Assembly (NCBI RefSeq): GCF_900188175.1
Contig: NZ_FZOQ01000012.1
Coordinates: 62,001-126,000, forward strand
Reading direction: 5' to 3'
Length of the DNA stretch: 64,000 nt
DNA from: Pontibacter ummariensis
GTDB lineage: Bacteria > Bacteroidota > Bacteroidia > Cytophagales > Hymenobacteraceae
Shown here: positions 16,570-28,222 of the stretch, piece after piece
How positions within the stretch are numbered: position 1 is the first letter of the stretch
Layout of the letters: each line of letters starts with the position of its first letter
Made by a program: the position numbers and the translations under genes
Notes under the pieces: generated by a model
What the model was told of the DNA's origin: nothing
Databases searched by the model: none
The model's input: the letters and a program-made list of their open reading frames with translations, nothing else

Positions 16570-17295
16570 ATGGTGTGTCGTTACTTAACTCCGTTACTGT
16601 TATTGCTCCTGCTACTCGTAACGCCTGCACTTGTTTCTGCCCAAACAGGCTGCAGCCAATACATTTTACTAAAGGATGGTGCTTCGTATGAACTGCTTAC
16701 ATACGACAAGAAGGACAAGCAGACCGGGCGTGTTCTATACCAGGTGAAGGAAGTGGATAAGTCCGGTGGAAAAACAGAGGCGACCATTCACAGTCAGATG
16801 TATGATCAAAAAGATAAGCTGACAACGGAGGGTAATTTCAAGATCGGCTGTGATGGTGGCAGTATCTGGATGGACATGCGCTCGCTTATGAATCCAGAGA
16901 TGATGGAGTCTTACAAAGACATGGAACTGACGGTGGAGGGCGATAAAATGCTTTACCCGAATCAACTGGAAGCAGGGCAAAAGCTGGGGGATGGCACCAT
17001 GACCATGAAAATGAAGGATAAGAACAGTGGCCGTGACATGATGACAATGGTGATGAAAGTAGTGGACCGCACCGTGGAAGGGAAGGAAAACATAAAAGTG
17101 CCCGCAGGCTCCTACGACAGCTATAAGATACGGCATAACACTGAAATGGAGAACCGGGCGATGGGAATGAAAATGCCCGGCATGCGCGTCGAGACGGTAG
17201 AGTATTATGTGCCAGAGTTAGGCACAGTACGCTCCGAAACTTACCGAAACGGCAAGCTTTTGTCGTATAGTGTGCTTAATAAAGTAAGCCCGTAG
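16570..17295 (+). CDS. Secreted TapB/DUF3108-like protein
   Basis: A protein of about 241 residues from ATG 16570 (MVCRYLTP then a long leucine stretch, signal cleavage near SAQT). The open frame reaches 16522, but the shorter start gives a better signal peptide. The mature part resembles DUF3108/TapB-like proteins: YELLTYDKKDKQTGRVLYQV, a central Met-rich region (MTMKMKDKNSGRDMMTMVMK) and the end PAGSYDSYKI...VEYYVPELGTVRSETY. It is unusually rich in Met and Lys. The function is unknown; it is probably periplasmic and shares a bidirectional terminator with the next gene. Confidence 0.65.
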   Translation: MVCRYLTPLLLLLLLLVTPALVSAQTGCSQYILLKDGASYELLTYDKKDKQTGRVLYQVKEVDKSGGKTEATIHSQMYDQKDKLTTEGNFKIGCDGGSIWMDMRSLMNPEMMESYKDMELTVEGDKMLYPNQLEAGQKLGDGTMTMKMKDKNSGRDMMTMVMKVVDRTVEGKENIKVPAGSYDSYKIRHNTEMENRAMGMKMPGMRVETVEYYVPELGTVRSETYRNGKLLSYSVLNKVSP

Positions 17296-17318
17296 AGTAG
17301 CTAGCCAAGAACAGAAGT

Positions 17319-17346
17319 GGCCGGGGTGTTAGTTAACACTCCGGCC
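17319..17346. terminator. Bidirectional terminator
   Basis: Arms GGCCGGGGTGTT (17319-17330) and AACACTCCGGCC (17335-17346) with one G-T pair and an AGTT loop, then TTTGTGTTTT on the plus strand. It lies between convergent genes ending at 17295 and 17369. Confidence 0.85.
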
Positions 17347-17368
17347 TTTGTGTTTTAATAGAGGTGTA

Positions 17369-18046
17369 TTAGAAGGAGTAGCCTAAGGATATGTTTAACT
17401 GTGGCGAAGGCACCAGGAACATGGCCGAGTTCTTCTCCGCGATAAGCGCATGTCCAATGGTATAGGTTGTCAGGAGCTTATCTGCATTTTCCGCCCGCAC
17501 GTACTTTAAACGCCCACCTAATGCCATAGCAAGTTCCATGGTCAGGTGCTGGTTCAGCTTGAACTGCCCGCCTGCCTGGTAGTTGAGCTCCAGGGCGTTG
17601 AGGTACATCCGGCCCAACTCGCGCTGATTCGGCGCCTGCTCTGCTTCCCCGAAGACGTGCTCGTCGTACGCCAGAAGTTGATACCCAAAAAGCGGCCCAT
17701 GGAAGAACCCTAGTGGTACGGGGCCATGTTTCTTGGAAGTATAGCAGCGTTGGCTCATGCGCACATGCAAGCCGCTTACCTTCACATTGTCCGGTATATA
17801 GTCGTCGCCCTTTACATAGCTGCTATACACATAGCTGAAGCCAAATTCATGGGAGATGTGCTCTGTCCGCATCTTTTCGTACGACAGGTACACCTCGCCA
17901 AGCTGTAATGGGTGCAGTTTTATAACGTGGGTGTAGGCCCTCTGGGGTACAAAGGGAGCTTCATCCTGCTGCCCGAAAGATGGAACAAAGGATAGCATGA
18001 GCAGAGCCAGCCAACAGGCATGCACCAGGTAGGACTTATGAATCAT
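17369..18046 (-). CDS. Predicted outer-membrane beta-barrel protein of unknown function
   Basis: A 225-residue protein with a signal peptide (WLALLMLSFVPSFGQQ). The mature part alternates hydrophobic and polar residues in strand-like stretches and ends in LNISLGYSF, a terminal aromatic typical of outer-membrane barrels. GEVYLSYEKMRTEHISHEFGFSYVYSSY is like the first hairpin of small barrels. I do not recognise a named family. It is a single gene with its promoter in the 250-bp divergent region shared with 18298. Confidence 0.6.
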   Translation of the reverse strand: MIHKSYLVHACWLALLMLSFVPSFGQQDEAPFVPQRAYTHVIKLHPLQLGEVYLSYEKMRTEHISHEFGFSYVYSSYVKGDDYIPDNVKVSGLHVRMSQRCYTSKKHGPVPLGFFHGPLFGYQLLAYDEHVFGEAEQAPNQRELGRMYLNALELNYQAGGQFKLNQHLTMELAMALGGRLKYVRAENADKLLTTYTIGHALIAEKNSAMFLVPSPQLNISLGYSF

Positions 18047-18297
18047 GGTAGAACTATGTAAAGGATTTATAGGGTAATATAAGGTTTAGCTCCTTTACAT
18101 ATAGTAGCTGGCTAATGTTGCATGAGTAAGAAGGATTATTTGCTTCTGCACAGCAGGGTGGGTAAAAAGGGCCATGGCTGTGCGTTATAGCCCTTTTCGA
18201 TAACTTGGGACTACCGAAGGCGTATATTCAGTTTGTTTTATAAAGCAGCTGTAAACCTTATCTTGCAGAAGCTTTATACTTTAAAGGAAGATCATAT

Positions 18298-18867
18298 ATG
18301 AGAGGAATTATACGAAACGGTTTCGTTGCACTGACCCTTTTACTGATTACTGCCTGTGGGAATGACGACAGCATAGAACAGGCGACTGCGCAAAGCGTGG
18401 AGCAATTTGAAGCGGCTGGAGTAGAGGGCATGGAGAATGACGCGCTGTTTGCCGCTGAGGCAGCCAGCGGGAGCATGCTGGAGGTGCAGTTAGGGGAGGT
18501 AGCCTTAGAAAGGGCGGTGAGTCCGGAGGTAAAAGAGCTGGCGGAGGAGCTGGTGCAGGCAAATCAGCAGTTATTAGGGGAGCTAAGAGAAGTGGCGGAT
18601 GAAAGCCAGTTTGTACTGCCTAGCACAATGGGTGAAAGGCATAACGAGATTTACCAGGAAATAACAGCGAAAACAGGGCTTGCCTTCGACCTGGCCTACG
18701 TAAACCGCCTGGTGAGGGAGCACCAGGACCTGGTGGAGCGTTATGAGGACATCGCGAAGAATGGAAAAGTGCTTGCCTTGCAGCAGTACGCCTCCAAGCA
18801 GCTACCTTTGCTACGGCAGCACCAACAGCTGGTAGAAGAACTGGAAGACACAATCGACAATCCATAA
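18298..18867 (+). CDS. DUF4142-like lipoprotein
   Basis: A 189-residue protein with a lipoprotein signal: basic MRGIIRNGF, hydrophobic VALTLLL, lipobox ITAC with Cys20. The mature part is helical and ferritin-like, with DALFAAEAASGSMLEVQLGE, VKELAEELVQANQQLLGEL, and HQDLVERYEDIAKNG, QYASKQLPLLRQHQQLVEEL, the pattern of DUF4142. Members are usually envelope proteins linked to stress; the exact role is unknown. A strong terminator follows immediately. Confidence 0.8.
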   Translation: MRGIIRNGFVALTLLLITACGNDDSIEQATAQSVEQFEAAGVEGMENDALFAAEAASGSMLEVQLGEVALERAVSPEVKELAEELVQANQQLLGELREVADESQFVLPSTMGERHNEIYQEITAKTGLAFDLAYVNRLVREHQDLVERYEDIAKNGKVLALQQYASKQLPLLRQHQQLVEELEDTIDNP

Positions 18868-18870
18868 TTA

Positions 18871-18904
18871 AAAAGGCCTCCGCAGCACATTGCGGAGGCC
18901 TTTT
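18871..18904. terminator. Bidirectional terminator
   Basis: Perfect 14-bp arms AAAAGGCCTCCGCA (18871-18884) and TGCGGAGGCCTTTT (18891-18904), loop GCACAT. It serves the DUF4142 gene and the convergent uvrA, which ends at 18910. Confidence 0.93.
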
Positions 18905-18909
18905 CTTGT

Positions 18910-21825
<2,916 letters not shown>

Positions 21826-21849
21826 TCCGAATGGGTTGATCTTAAATAG

Positions 21850-21857
21850 CAAAGGTA
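21850..21857 (-). promoter_or_regulatory. -7 box for uvrA
   Basis: On the minus strand this reads TACCTTTG, matching TAnnTTTG, 25 bp before the chosen ATG. A TTG lies 24 bases further upstream, slightly farther than usual. Confidence 0.5.
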
Positions 21858-21978
21858 CATAATCTTAGGCATCTGCGGCAGCAAAAGCCTAACCCATCTT
21901 AACAGTAATCAGCCCTAATTGGTTTAGCGGCGGCAGGTTTTGTGGGATTATAATAAGAAGAAGGAGCCAGGCACCCCG

Positions 21979-22374
21979 CTAGGGCGACACGTCTTGCTCC
22001 TCCTTCTTTTCTTCAATCACCTTGGCGAGTGCGGGGCTGGTAGGCTTGTAGGACCGGGCATGCAGGGCAACCTCCTGTTTCTTCTTAGAGAACCTATAGT
22101 AGCCAAAAACAGCCACAACTAAGCCAACAGGAATAAACGTAAGGCCTACCCCGATATAAAAAGGATCCTCCTCAAATACCTTGATAAAAGTGAGGCCTGC
22201 CAGGACCATCGCCATGGCCGTACGGGCGTAGGCCAGAAAGGTCCGTTCATTAGCCATTTTGGTCCGTTCCATGGCCAGGTTGTCCCTTATTTCCAGGTTG
22301 TGCCTTTCCTGTAGCTTTAACTTTTTCTTTAACCTTTTTCGTGCCCTTTTGGCTAGCATTGCTCTAATACCCAT
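21979..22374 (-). CDS. DUF202 (YidH-like) membrane protein
   Basis: A protein of about 131 residues from ATG 22374 (MGIRAMLAKRARKRLKKKLK). The frame is open to 22461, but that part overlaps the upstream amylase, so the shorter start is preferred; MLAKRAR (22359) is another choice. The DUF202 signature is RTKMANERTFLAYARTAMAMVLAGL followed by a second membrane helix (YIGVGLTFIPVGLVVAVFGYYRF). A Lys/Arg-rich N-terminus and an acidic C-terminus (EEKKEEQDVSP) flank two or three helices. The function is unknown. It is last in a same-strand series TetR, amylase, DUF202. Confidence 0.75.
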   Translation of the reverse strand: MGIRAMLAKRARKRLKKKLKLQERHNLEIRDNLAMERTKMANERTFLAYARTAMAMVLAGLTFIKVFEEDPFYIGVGLTFIPVGLVVAVFGYYRFSKKKQEVALHARSYKPTSPALAKVIEEKKEEQDVSP

Positions 22375-22430
22375 GCAAAAGTGTACGAAAAGGCGGAGGG
22401 GAAAGATAAAGGGCCCCGGAAGGCTTCCGC

Positions 22431-23807
22431 TTACTGTACCTGCAGAATTCTTGCCCAGCAAGCTGGTACCTCGCCTACATGCACCTGCCCATTCTGAACA
22501 GTGAACTGTTGCTGTGGCTCCAGCAGGTCGATCAGCGTATGCCCGTCAGGCACGTCTACCTTTAAAGAAAGACGGGCCGGCGAGCTGGCGGCATTCACTA
22601 CGATCACAAGGTACTCTTGCTCAGTGCGCCGGGCAAAGGCAAGTTGCTCGTGCGCCACGTGCACCTGCTGATAGCTGCCATACCTTAGGGCGGCGTGCTC
22701 CTTCCGGATTTTCGCCAGGCGGCTGATCGTGTCTGGCAGCGCCGGGTGAGGTGCCTGCCCCACAGCTTCCGGGCTGATCAGCTTTGGACGCAGCGGCGCA
22801 TCACTGCCGGGGAGTTTGGTACCCCTGATTCCCCATTCACTACCGTAGTAAACGGAGGGCACACCGGGCATGGTAAAGAGCAGCACGTGTAGGGGGTACA
22901 GATGGGCAGGGTTTTGTAAGGTGCTCGCAATGCGGTTTACGTCGTGGTTATCGGCAAAAGAGTAGAGGTTAAGATGCTTGTAAATACCATGCTCCCCGAA
23001 TAGCCGGTTAAGGGAGTAGGCAAGTTCAAAGTAGTTCTTGTCGTTGTGGCTCGAGTAGAGGCCTTTGTAGCACTCATAGTTGGTTGTGGCGTCGAGGGTG
23101 TCGGCGTTTGCCCAGCGCCGGTAGTCGCCATGGATCACCTCGCCTAGCAACCAGAAGTCAGCACGAAGCCCGCGGCAGAAGCTTGCCATATCGCGGAGGA
23201 AGGCCAGGTCCATCACATCGGCGGCATCTAAGCGCAGGCCGTCTATATGAAACTCTTCCACCCACTGCTGGATGGCAGCAAAGAGGTGTGCACGTACCTC
23301 AGCGTGGTGCAGGTTAAGCTTTACCAGGTTATAGTGGCCGTTCCAGCCGTCGTAAGCAAACTTGTCTCCGTAGGGGCCACTGCGGCTAAAGTCTACCCCC
23401 GAGAACCAGTCGCGGTAGGGTGAATCCTGGCCTTTAGCCAGCAGATCGCGGAAAGCCCAGAAGTCCCGCCCTACGTGGTTAAAAACACCATCCAGAATTA
23501 CGCGGATGCCGTTGGCGTGCAGTTCGGCAGTGAGCTTCTGCAATGTTGCGTTGGTCCCCAGCCTACGGTCTACGGTGAAGTAGTCAGTAGTGTCATAGCC
23601 ATGCGTGCCGGATTCGAACACAGGCCCGAGGTAAAGGGCGTTACAGCCCAAATGCTTTAGGTGCTTGACCCAGTTATGAACAGCCTCTAAGCGAGGCATT
23701 GCCGGCGAAGTGAAATCGTTTTGAGCGGGCGCACCACACAAACCCAGCGGATAGATGTGGTAGAAAACTGCCTCTGACGCCCAAGAAGAAAGGGAATAAA
23801 AACTCAT
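22431..23807 (-). CDS. GH13-family alpha-amylase-like glycosidase
   Basis: A 458-residue TIM-barrel glycosidase. The four GH13 regions are present: DGVFNH (106-111), GLRLDAAD with nucleophile Asp194, LLGEVIHGDY with acid/base Glu223 and FADNHDVNR with Asp289. It has no signal peptide, so it is probably cytoplasmic, and it resembles the maltodextrin or cyclomaltodextrinase type. A C-terminal beta domain is short (~370-458). A TetR gene is immediately upstream and a TetR-type operator lies 25 bp before its start, so expression is probably TetR-controlled. Confidence 0.9.
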   Translation of the reverse strand: MSFYSLSSWASEAVFYHIYPLGLCGAPAQNDFTSPAMPRLEAVHNWVKHLKHLGCNALYLGPVFESGTHGYDTTDYFTVDRRLGTNATLQKLTAELHANGIRVILDGVFNHVGRDFWAFRDLLAKGQDSPYRDWFSGVDFSRSGPYGDKFAYDGWNGHYNLVKLNLHHAEVRAHLFAAIQQWVEEFHIDGLRLDAADVMDLAFLRDMASFCRGLRADFWLLGEVIHGDYRRWANADTLDATTNYECYKGLYSSHNDKNYFELAYSLNRLFGEHGIYKHLNLYSFADNHDVNRIASTLQNPAHLYPLHVLLFTMPGVPSVYYGSEWGIRGTKLPGSDAPLRPKLISPEAVGQAPHPALPDTISRLAKIRKEHAALRYGSYQQVHVAHEQLAFARRTEQEYLVIVVNAASSPARLSLKVDVPDGHTLIDLLEPQQQFTVQNGQVHVGEVPACWARILQVQ

Positions 23808-23831
23808 TTACGTTTCTTGACAATATTGTAC

Positions 23832-23845
23832 ATACCGTTCGGTAT
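23832..23845. promoter_or_regulatory. Putative TetR-family operator before the amylase gene
   Basis: ATACCG-TT-CGGTAT, 6-bp arms around a 2-base centre, 25 bp upstream of the amylase start codon and between it and the TetR gene. ACCGNNCGGT-type palindromes are a usual form for TetR-family operators. It lies where it would block initiation or early elongation of the amylase transcript. Confidence 0.6.
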
Positions 23846-23877
23846 ACAAAATAGAGCACGAAAGCGTTCCTTAAGTC

Positions 23878-24447
23878 TTAAGAGTAAATACCGTAGGAGA
23901 ACTGCTGCAGGGCCTTCTTTACGGTTTCAGCATTCAGCGCCAGTTGGTGGTGCTGGGCCTGCACAATGTAAGTGTTGATCATGCCCAGGAAAGTTGCGGC
24001 GTACACCTGATGGCGGCCGCGCATGTTGCCGTGGTCCCTGGCTGCCTGCTGAAACATTTGCTCCAGCAGTTGGTGCTGTGCCCTGATCGTGGGAAGGATG
24101 ACTTGGGCGGCCTCATTTTCGGGGTTGCCATACCAGGCGGCCAGGTGCATCTGGTACAATGTAGGCTGGCGCACAGCGAACTGAAAGTAACTTTCCACGA
24201 CCCGCTGCATGGTCAGCGGTAAGTCTCCGGCGTAGCTGGCAGCCCGGCTAAGCGTAGCCAGGAAAGGGGCAAACTGCTCTTGCATGAGTGCCTCGAGTAC
24301 CCCCCGCTTGTTGCCAAAGTAATGGTAAAGGGTCGGCTTTTTGATGCCTGCTGTTTCCACTATCTGCTGTACTCCCACGGCGTCGTAGCCTTTGGCAGCA
24401 AACAAGCTGAGCGAGCAGTGCAAGATGGTGGAGCGGTTATCAGACAT
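23878..24447 (-). CDS. TetR/AcrR-family transcriptional regulator
   Basis: A 189-residue repressor-type protein. The N-terminal HTH reads ILHCSLSLFAAKGYDAVGVQQIVETAGIKKPTLYHYFGNKRGVLEAL in register with the TetR family (GxxxPTLYxYFxNK, residues ~30-50). The C-terminal ligand domain is helical and Gln/His/Ala-rich. The ligand cannot be read. It sits 70 bp upstream of the amylase on the same strand, with a palindromic operator between the two genes, so the amylase is the most likely target. Confidence 0.9.
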   Translation of the reverse strand: MSDNRSTILHCSLSLFAAKGYDAVGVQQIVETAGIKKPTLYHYFGNKRGVLEALMQEQFAPFLATLSRAASYAGDLPLTMQRVVESYFQFAVRQPTLYQMHLAAWYGNPENEAAQVILPTIRAQHQLLEQMFQQAARDHGNMRGRHQVYAATFLGMINTYIVQAQHHQLALNAETVKKALQQFSYGIYS

Positions 24448-24525
24448 TAGGCGTGTACTATTACGATGTCCATGTTCAGGTACGTTAAAAATAAAGCTTT
24501 TTCAGGTCTTTTGCTGCTTAACAAA

Positions 24526-24554
24526 AAAAGCAGGCCATTGCTGTACCTGCTTTT
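24526..24554 (-). terminator. Intrinsic terminator of the LOG-family gene
   Basis: Arms AAAAGCAGG (24526-24534) and CCTGCTTTT (24546-24554). On the minus strand a run of seven T follows the stem, 22 bp after the stop at 24577. Confidence 0.85.
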
Positions 24555-24576
24555 GTATTGGAGAAACTGTAGGTAA

Positions 24577-25440
24577 TTAAAAGTTTGGAGACAGCAGGTA
24601 TTTGCTGTAGAAGTCATCTATGATCTTGACGGCTTCTGTAGGGTCATCCACGATGTGCACCAGGTCCAGGTCCTCCGGACTAATGTTGCTTTCCATCTGT
24701 AGCATCACGTCATCTACCCACTTCATCAGGCCTTCCCAGTAAGACCGGCCCACCAGCACGATCGGGAAAGCACCGATTTTCTTTGTCTGGATCAGGGTGA
24801 TCGCCTCAAATAGCTCGTCCAGCGTGCCGAAGCCGCCCGGCATCACAATAAAGCCCTGGGCATATTTCACAAACATCACCTTGCGCACAAAGAAGTAGTC
24901 GAAGTTGATGAGCTTGTCAGAGTCGATGTAGATGTTGTTGAACTGCTCGAAAGGCAGTTGGATGTTCAGGCCAACAGACTTACCGCCTTCGGAATGGGCA
25001 CCTTTGTTACCGGCCTCCATAATGCCCGGGCCACCGCCAGTGATCACGCCATAGCCATGGCGCACCAGCTTGGCAGCAATTTCCTCGGCCATGATATAGT
25101 ACTTGTTGTCTGACTTGGTACGGGCCGACCCGAAAATAGACACGCAGGGACCGATCTTGGCCAGTTTCTCAAAGCCCTCTACAAACTCAGACATTACCTT
25201 GAATATTTGCCAGGAGTCAGCAATCTTGATCTCGTTCCAGTCTTTGTCTACAAAAGCCTGGCGTATTCTTTTGTCTTCTTCTGAGGCAGGCACCGCGGTT
25301 GACTGTCCGCTTTCGCGCAGGTCTGTCACCGACCTGGCCTTGTTATCGTTTACATCCGGCTTTAGGATTGTTTGCCCACTACCCGAGTTAGTCGTCTCTC
25401 TATGTAATTTCGTTTTACTTTCTTTTCTAAGCTTCGTCAT
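24577..25440 (-). CDS. LOG-family (TIGR00730) Rossmann-fold protein
   Basis: A protein of about 287 residues. The family marks are GVITGGGPGIMEAGNKGA (residues ~130-147) and the active-site motif PGGFGTLDELFEAIT. LOG proteins of this type hydrolyse the ribose-phosphate bond of nucleoside monophosphates (cytokinin-activating or AMP-nucleosidase-like). The ~95-residue N-terminal extension is Lys/Ser/Thr-rich and probably disordered. An ATG at 25455 (MRRKNMTK) is an alternative five codons upstream. A small hairpin (GGGGC-AGC-GCCCC, 25463-25475) sits just before the start. Confidence 0.88.
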   Translation of the reverse strand: MTKLRKESKTKLHRETTNSGSGQTILKPDVNDNKARSVTDLRESGQSTAVPASEEDKRIRQAFVDKDWNEIKIADSWQIFKVMSEFVEGFEKLAKIGPCVSIFGSARTKSDNKYYIMAEEIAAKLVRHGYGVITGGGPGIMEAGNKGAHSEGGKSVGLNIQLPFEQFNNIYIDSDKLINFDYFFVRKVMFVKYAQGFIVMPGGFGTLDELFEAITLIQTKKIGAFPIVLVGRSYWEGLMKWVDDVMLQMESNISPEDLDLVHIVDDPTEAVKIIDDFYSKYLLSPNF

Positions 25441-25567
25441 ATTCTTTCTTCTCATCTTCTTCGGGGCAGCGCCCCTGATGCCAGCCCGGCATCATCATCT
25501 AAAACATAAAAACAGTGCTAACAGCATAAGGGTTACACTGCAAGCGCCGAAGGGGTAATTAACTCGT

Positions 25568-26815
25568 TTATTTGGAGCGGATAGCAATTACGGGGTCCAG
25601 GTTAGAGGCCAGAACAGCGGGAATGATCCCGGACAGCATACCTATCACGGCCGATACGCCGAGGCCCAGTATAATGTTGCCTACCGAGAGGGTAACCTTC
25701 ATCATGTCTTGCGGGATAAGCGTGAGCAGGAAGACGAGCAGTATACCGATGCCGCCCCCTAACAGGCTGAGGAACACGGATTCAAACAGGAACTGGAACA
25801 AAATAAAATAATTCTTAGCCCCCAGTGACTTTTGTATGCCAATGATGTTGGTCCGCTCCTTAACGGACACAAACATGATGTTCGCGATGCCGAAGCCCCC
25901 GACCAGTATGGCAAAGCTCCCGATCACCCATCCGGCAAGCCCTACTACCTCAAAAAAGCCCCCCACGGCCTGCCGGATCATCTCAGGCCGGTTCAAGGCA
26001 AAGTTATCTTCGTCGCGGGGCCTCAGGCCACGGACATTGCGCATCAGGCCCTGTATCTCATACTCCAGTTCCAGCAAGCCAAGGTCATCTTCACGTCCTT
26101 TCACGGCAATGGTAGAGCCAATCCCATCGGGGCCTACATCAAACATCTTGGCGAAGGCGCCATACGGCACCACGCCCATCTGATCAAAGTTGGGTGCGCC
26201 GAACATGTTTTCACCCTGCTTTTCCATCACACCTATTACGGTAAACTTTTGTCCTGCCACCTTAACTTCTCCTCCCAGGGCATTTGTGTGTGGGAATAGC
26301 GTGTTGGCTACCTCATGCCCGATAATGATCACATTACGGGCCGCGTCAATTTCCTGCGGAACAAAATAACGGCCTTGCTCAACCGGGATCTCTGTTACCT
26401 TGTTGTAGTCATACGAAATGCCGATCAGGCCCGCGTTCGAATAGCTGTTATTGCCCTGCTTAAAGGTGTTGTTCCCTTTGTCAACGAAGATAGCGGTACC
26501 GGCGTCGTTGGTTAGGTTGCGTTCCAGCGTGCGAAACTCGCGCACGTTCGGTTGCGGCCACTGCATGTACTTCCACCAGGGGCGGTCACCCTCAAAAGTC
26601 CAGGGCCACTTCTGCACGTAGATTACCTTATCCCCGATAAAGCTCATGCTGTCGCGCACGTTCCGCTCCAGCGAATCGACCAGCGTGAAAACAGATATGA
26701 TGGCGAAGATACCGATCGTAACGCCTAGCAGGGAGAGGAAGGTACGCAGCAGGTTGGCACGCAGGGCCTGCCAGGCAAACCGAAAACTTTCTGCTATCAG
26801 GCGCAAGTAAATCAT
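25568..26815 (-). CDS. MacB/FtsX-type ABC transporter permease
   Basis: A 415-residue protein with one N-terminal helix (LRTFLSLLGVTIGIFAIISVFTLV), a large periplasmic MacB-like domain (~60-270) and three C-terminal helices that form the FtsX domain. These include a SVKERTNIIGIQKSLGAK loop, as in MacB permeases. Such proteins pump lipoproteins, peptides or toxins, or act as mechanotransmitters. No ABC ATPase is adjacent in the window, so the partner is encoded elsewhere. It is divergent from queA. Confidence 0.88.
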   Translation of the reverse strand: MIYLRLIAESFRFAWQALRANLLRTFLSLLGVTIGIFAIISVFTLVDSLERNVRDSMSFIGDKVIYVQKWPWTFEGDRPWWKYMQWPQPNVREFRTLERNLTNDAGTAIFVDKGNNTFKQGNNSYSNAGLIGISYDYNKVTEIPVEQGRYFVPQEIDAARNVIIIGHEVANTLFPHTNALGGEVKVAGQKFTVIGVMEKQGENMFGAPNFDQMGVVPYGAFAKMFDVGPDGIGSTIAVKGREDDLGLLELEYEIQGLMRNVRGLRPRDEDNFALNRPEMIRQAVGGFFEVVGLAGWVIGSFAILVGGFGIANIMFVSVKERTNIIGIQKSLGAKNYFILFQFLFESVFLSLLGGGIGILLVFLLTLIPQDMMKVTLSVGNIILGLGVSAVIGMLSGIIPAVLASNLDPVIAIRSK

Positions 26816-26888
26816 AGTTTTCTTCGGGTTTTAGGATAGGGAGCTGAAGTAATTTTCTTAAAAGTAAGCATATTTCGGGCAAACTGCG

Positions 26889-26896
26889 TAAATTTG
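26889..26896 (+). promoter_or_regulatory. Possible -7 box for queA
   Basis: TAAATTTG matches TAnnTTTG, 112 bp before queA. No TTG at the right distance was found. Confidence 0.3.
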
Positions 26897-27008
26897 CGGC
26901 TTGATTTTTTGTTTTTTAGTGGCGGATGCTTATGAACCTCAGCCCGCGATTTATCTGTTATCGCAGCAGAGGATATCCCTCGAATACAAATACCGTAATA
27001 TTTGACTT

Positions 27009-28055
27009 ATGAAGTTATCAGAATTTAAGTTTGACCTACCAGAGAACCTACTTGCCACCCATCCTACCGAGAACCGCGACGAATCCCGCATGATGGTGCT
27101 CCACCGTGACAGTGGCAAGATAGAGCACCGCATTTTCAAAGACGTTCTCGAGTACTTTGACGATGGCGATGTGATGGTAGTGAATGATACCAAGGTGTTT
27201 CCTGCCCGCCTGTACGGTAACAAGGAGAAGACCGGCGCTAAGATCGAAGTGTTCCTGCTGCGCGAGCTCAACAAGGACATCCACCTGTGGGACGTGCTGG
27301 TAGACCCGGCCCGTAAGATACGCGTGGGTAATAAGCTGTACTTCGGCGAAAGCGACCTGGTGGCCGAGGTAATAGACAACACCACTTCCCGTGGCCGTAC
27401 CATTAAGTTTTTGTTCGATGGGCCGGATGAGGAGTTTTACAAAATGATCAATGACTTAGGGGAGACTCCGCTGCCCAAGTACATCAAGCGCGAGGCCGAG
27501 CCGGAAGACCGCGAGCGTTACCAGACGGTGTATGCCAAAAATGTAGGTGCCGTGGCAGCCCCAACGGCAGGTCTGCACTTTACGAAAGAGGTACTGAAGC
27601 GCCTGGAGATCAAAGGTGTGGATGTTGCCCCTCTGACGCTGCACGTAGGCCTTGGCACCTTCCGCCCAGTAGACGTGGAAGACCTGACAAAGCACAAGAT
27701 GGACTCTGAGAACTTTATGGTGCCTTCTACTACAGCGGAAATGGTAAACAAAGCCTTGGATAGCAAGAAGCGTGTGTGTGCCATTGGTACGACTACGATG
27801 CGTGCACTGGAGTCATCCGTATCTGCTAGCAGCCGTCTTAAGCCAAACGAGGGTTGGACAGACCGTTTCATCTTCCCTCCTTACGATTTTAAGATCGCGA
27901 ACAGCTTGATCACCAACTTCCACATGCCGGAAAGCACCCTGTTAATGATGGCAGCCGCTTTCGGTGGGTATGACCTGGTGATGAAAGCCTACGAGGAGGC
28001 CGTAAAAGAAAAGTACCGCTTCTTCAGCTACGGCGATGTGATGCTGATCCTGTAG
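27009..28055 (+). CDS. queA: S-adenosylmethionine:tRNA ribosyltransferase-isomerase
   Basis: A 348-residue enzyme that transfers the ribosyl part of AdoMet to preQ1 in tRNA to make epoxyqueuosine. Family features: [28 protein letters not shown] (N-terminus), [14 protein letters not shown], and [13 protein letters not shown] with [13 protein letters not shown] (residues ~180-220), then [13 protein letters not shown] near the end. The length is standard (340-360). It is the only queuosine gene seen here. A strong terminator follows. Confidence 0.97.
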   Translation: MKLSEFKFDLPENLLATHPTENRDESRMMVLHRDSGKIEHRIFKDVLEYFDDGDVMVVNDTKVFPARLYGNKEKTGAKIEVFLLRELNKDIHLWDVLVDPARKIRVGNKLYFGESDLVAEVIDNTTSRGRTIKFLFDGPDEEFYKMINDLGETPLPKYIKREAEPEDRERYQTVYAKNVGAVAAPTAGLHFTKEVLKRLEIKGVDVAPLTLHVGLGTFRPVDVEDLTKHKMDSENFMVPSTTAEMVNKALDSKKRVCAIGTTTMRALESSVSASSRLKPNEGWTDRFIFPPYDFKIANSLITNFHMPESTLLMMAAAFGGYDLVMKAYEEAVKEKYRFFSYGDVMLIL

Positions 28056-28082
28056 CGTTTTGAAAGATATTGAGAGTAAGAG

Positions 28083-28108
28083 AGCCCCGGTTGTTTTGAA
28101 CCGGGGCT
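28083..28108 (+). terminator. Intrinsic terminator of queA
   Basis: AGCCCCGGTT (28083-28092) and AACCGGGGCT (28099-28108) around GTTTTG, followed by six T. Confidence 0.93.
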
Positions 28109-28209
28109 TTTTTCTGCCCTTTACGCTTACCGGAAGCATAGTTCTTAGCCGCTATTAGCAGAAACTGGTGGCTTATCGGGCAAAGAGCAGTAAGGTTACC
28201 TGAAAAAGT

Positions 28210-28217
28210 TATCTTTG
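28210..28217 (+). promoter_or_regulatory. Possible -7 box directly at ispD start
   Basis: TATCTTTG matches TAnnTTTG and ends 5 bp before the ATG at 28223. If it is used, the ispD mRNA would have almost no leader. No TTG at -33 is visible. Confidence 0.35.
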
Positions 28218-28222
28218 CAGCC

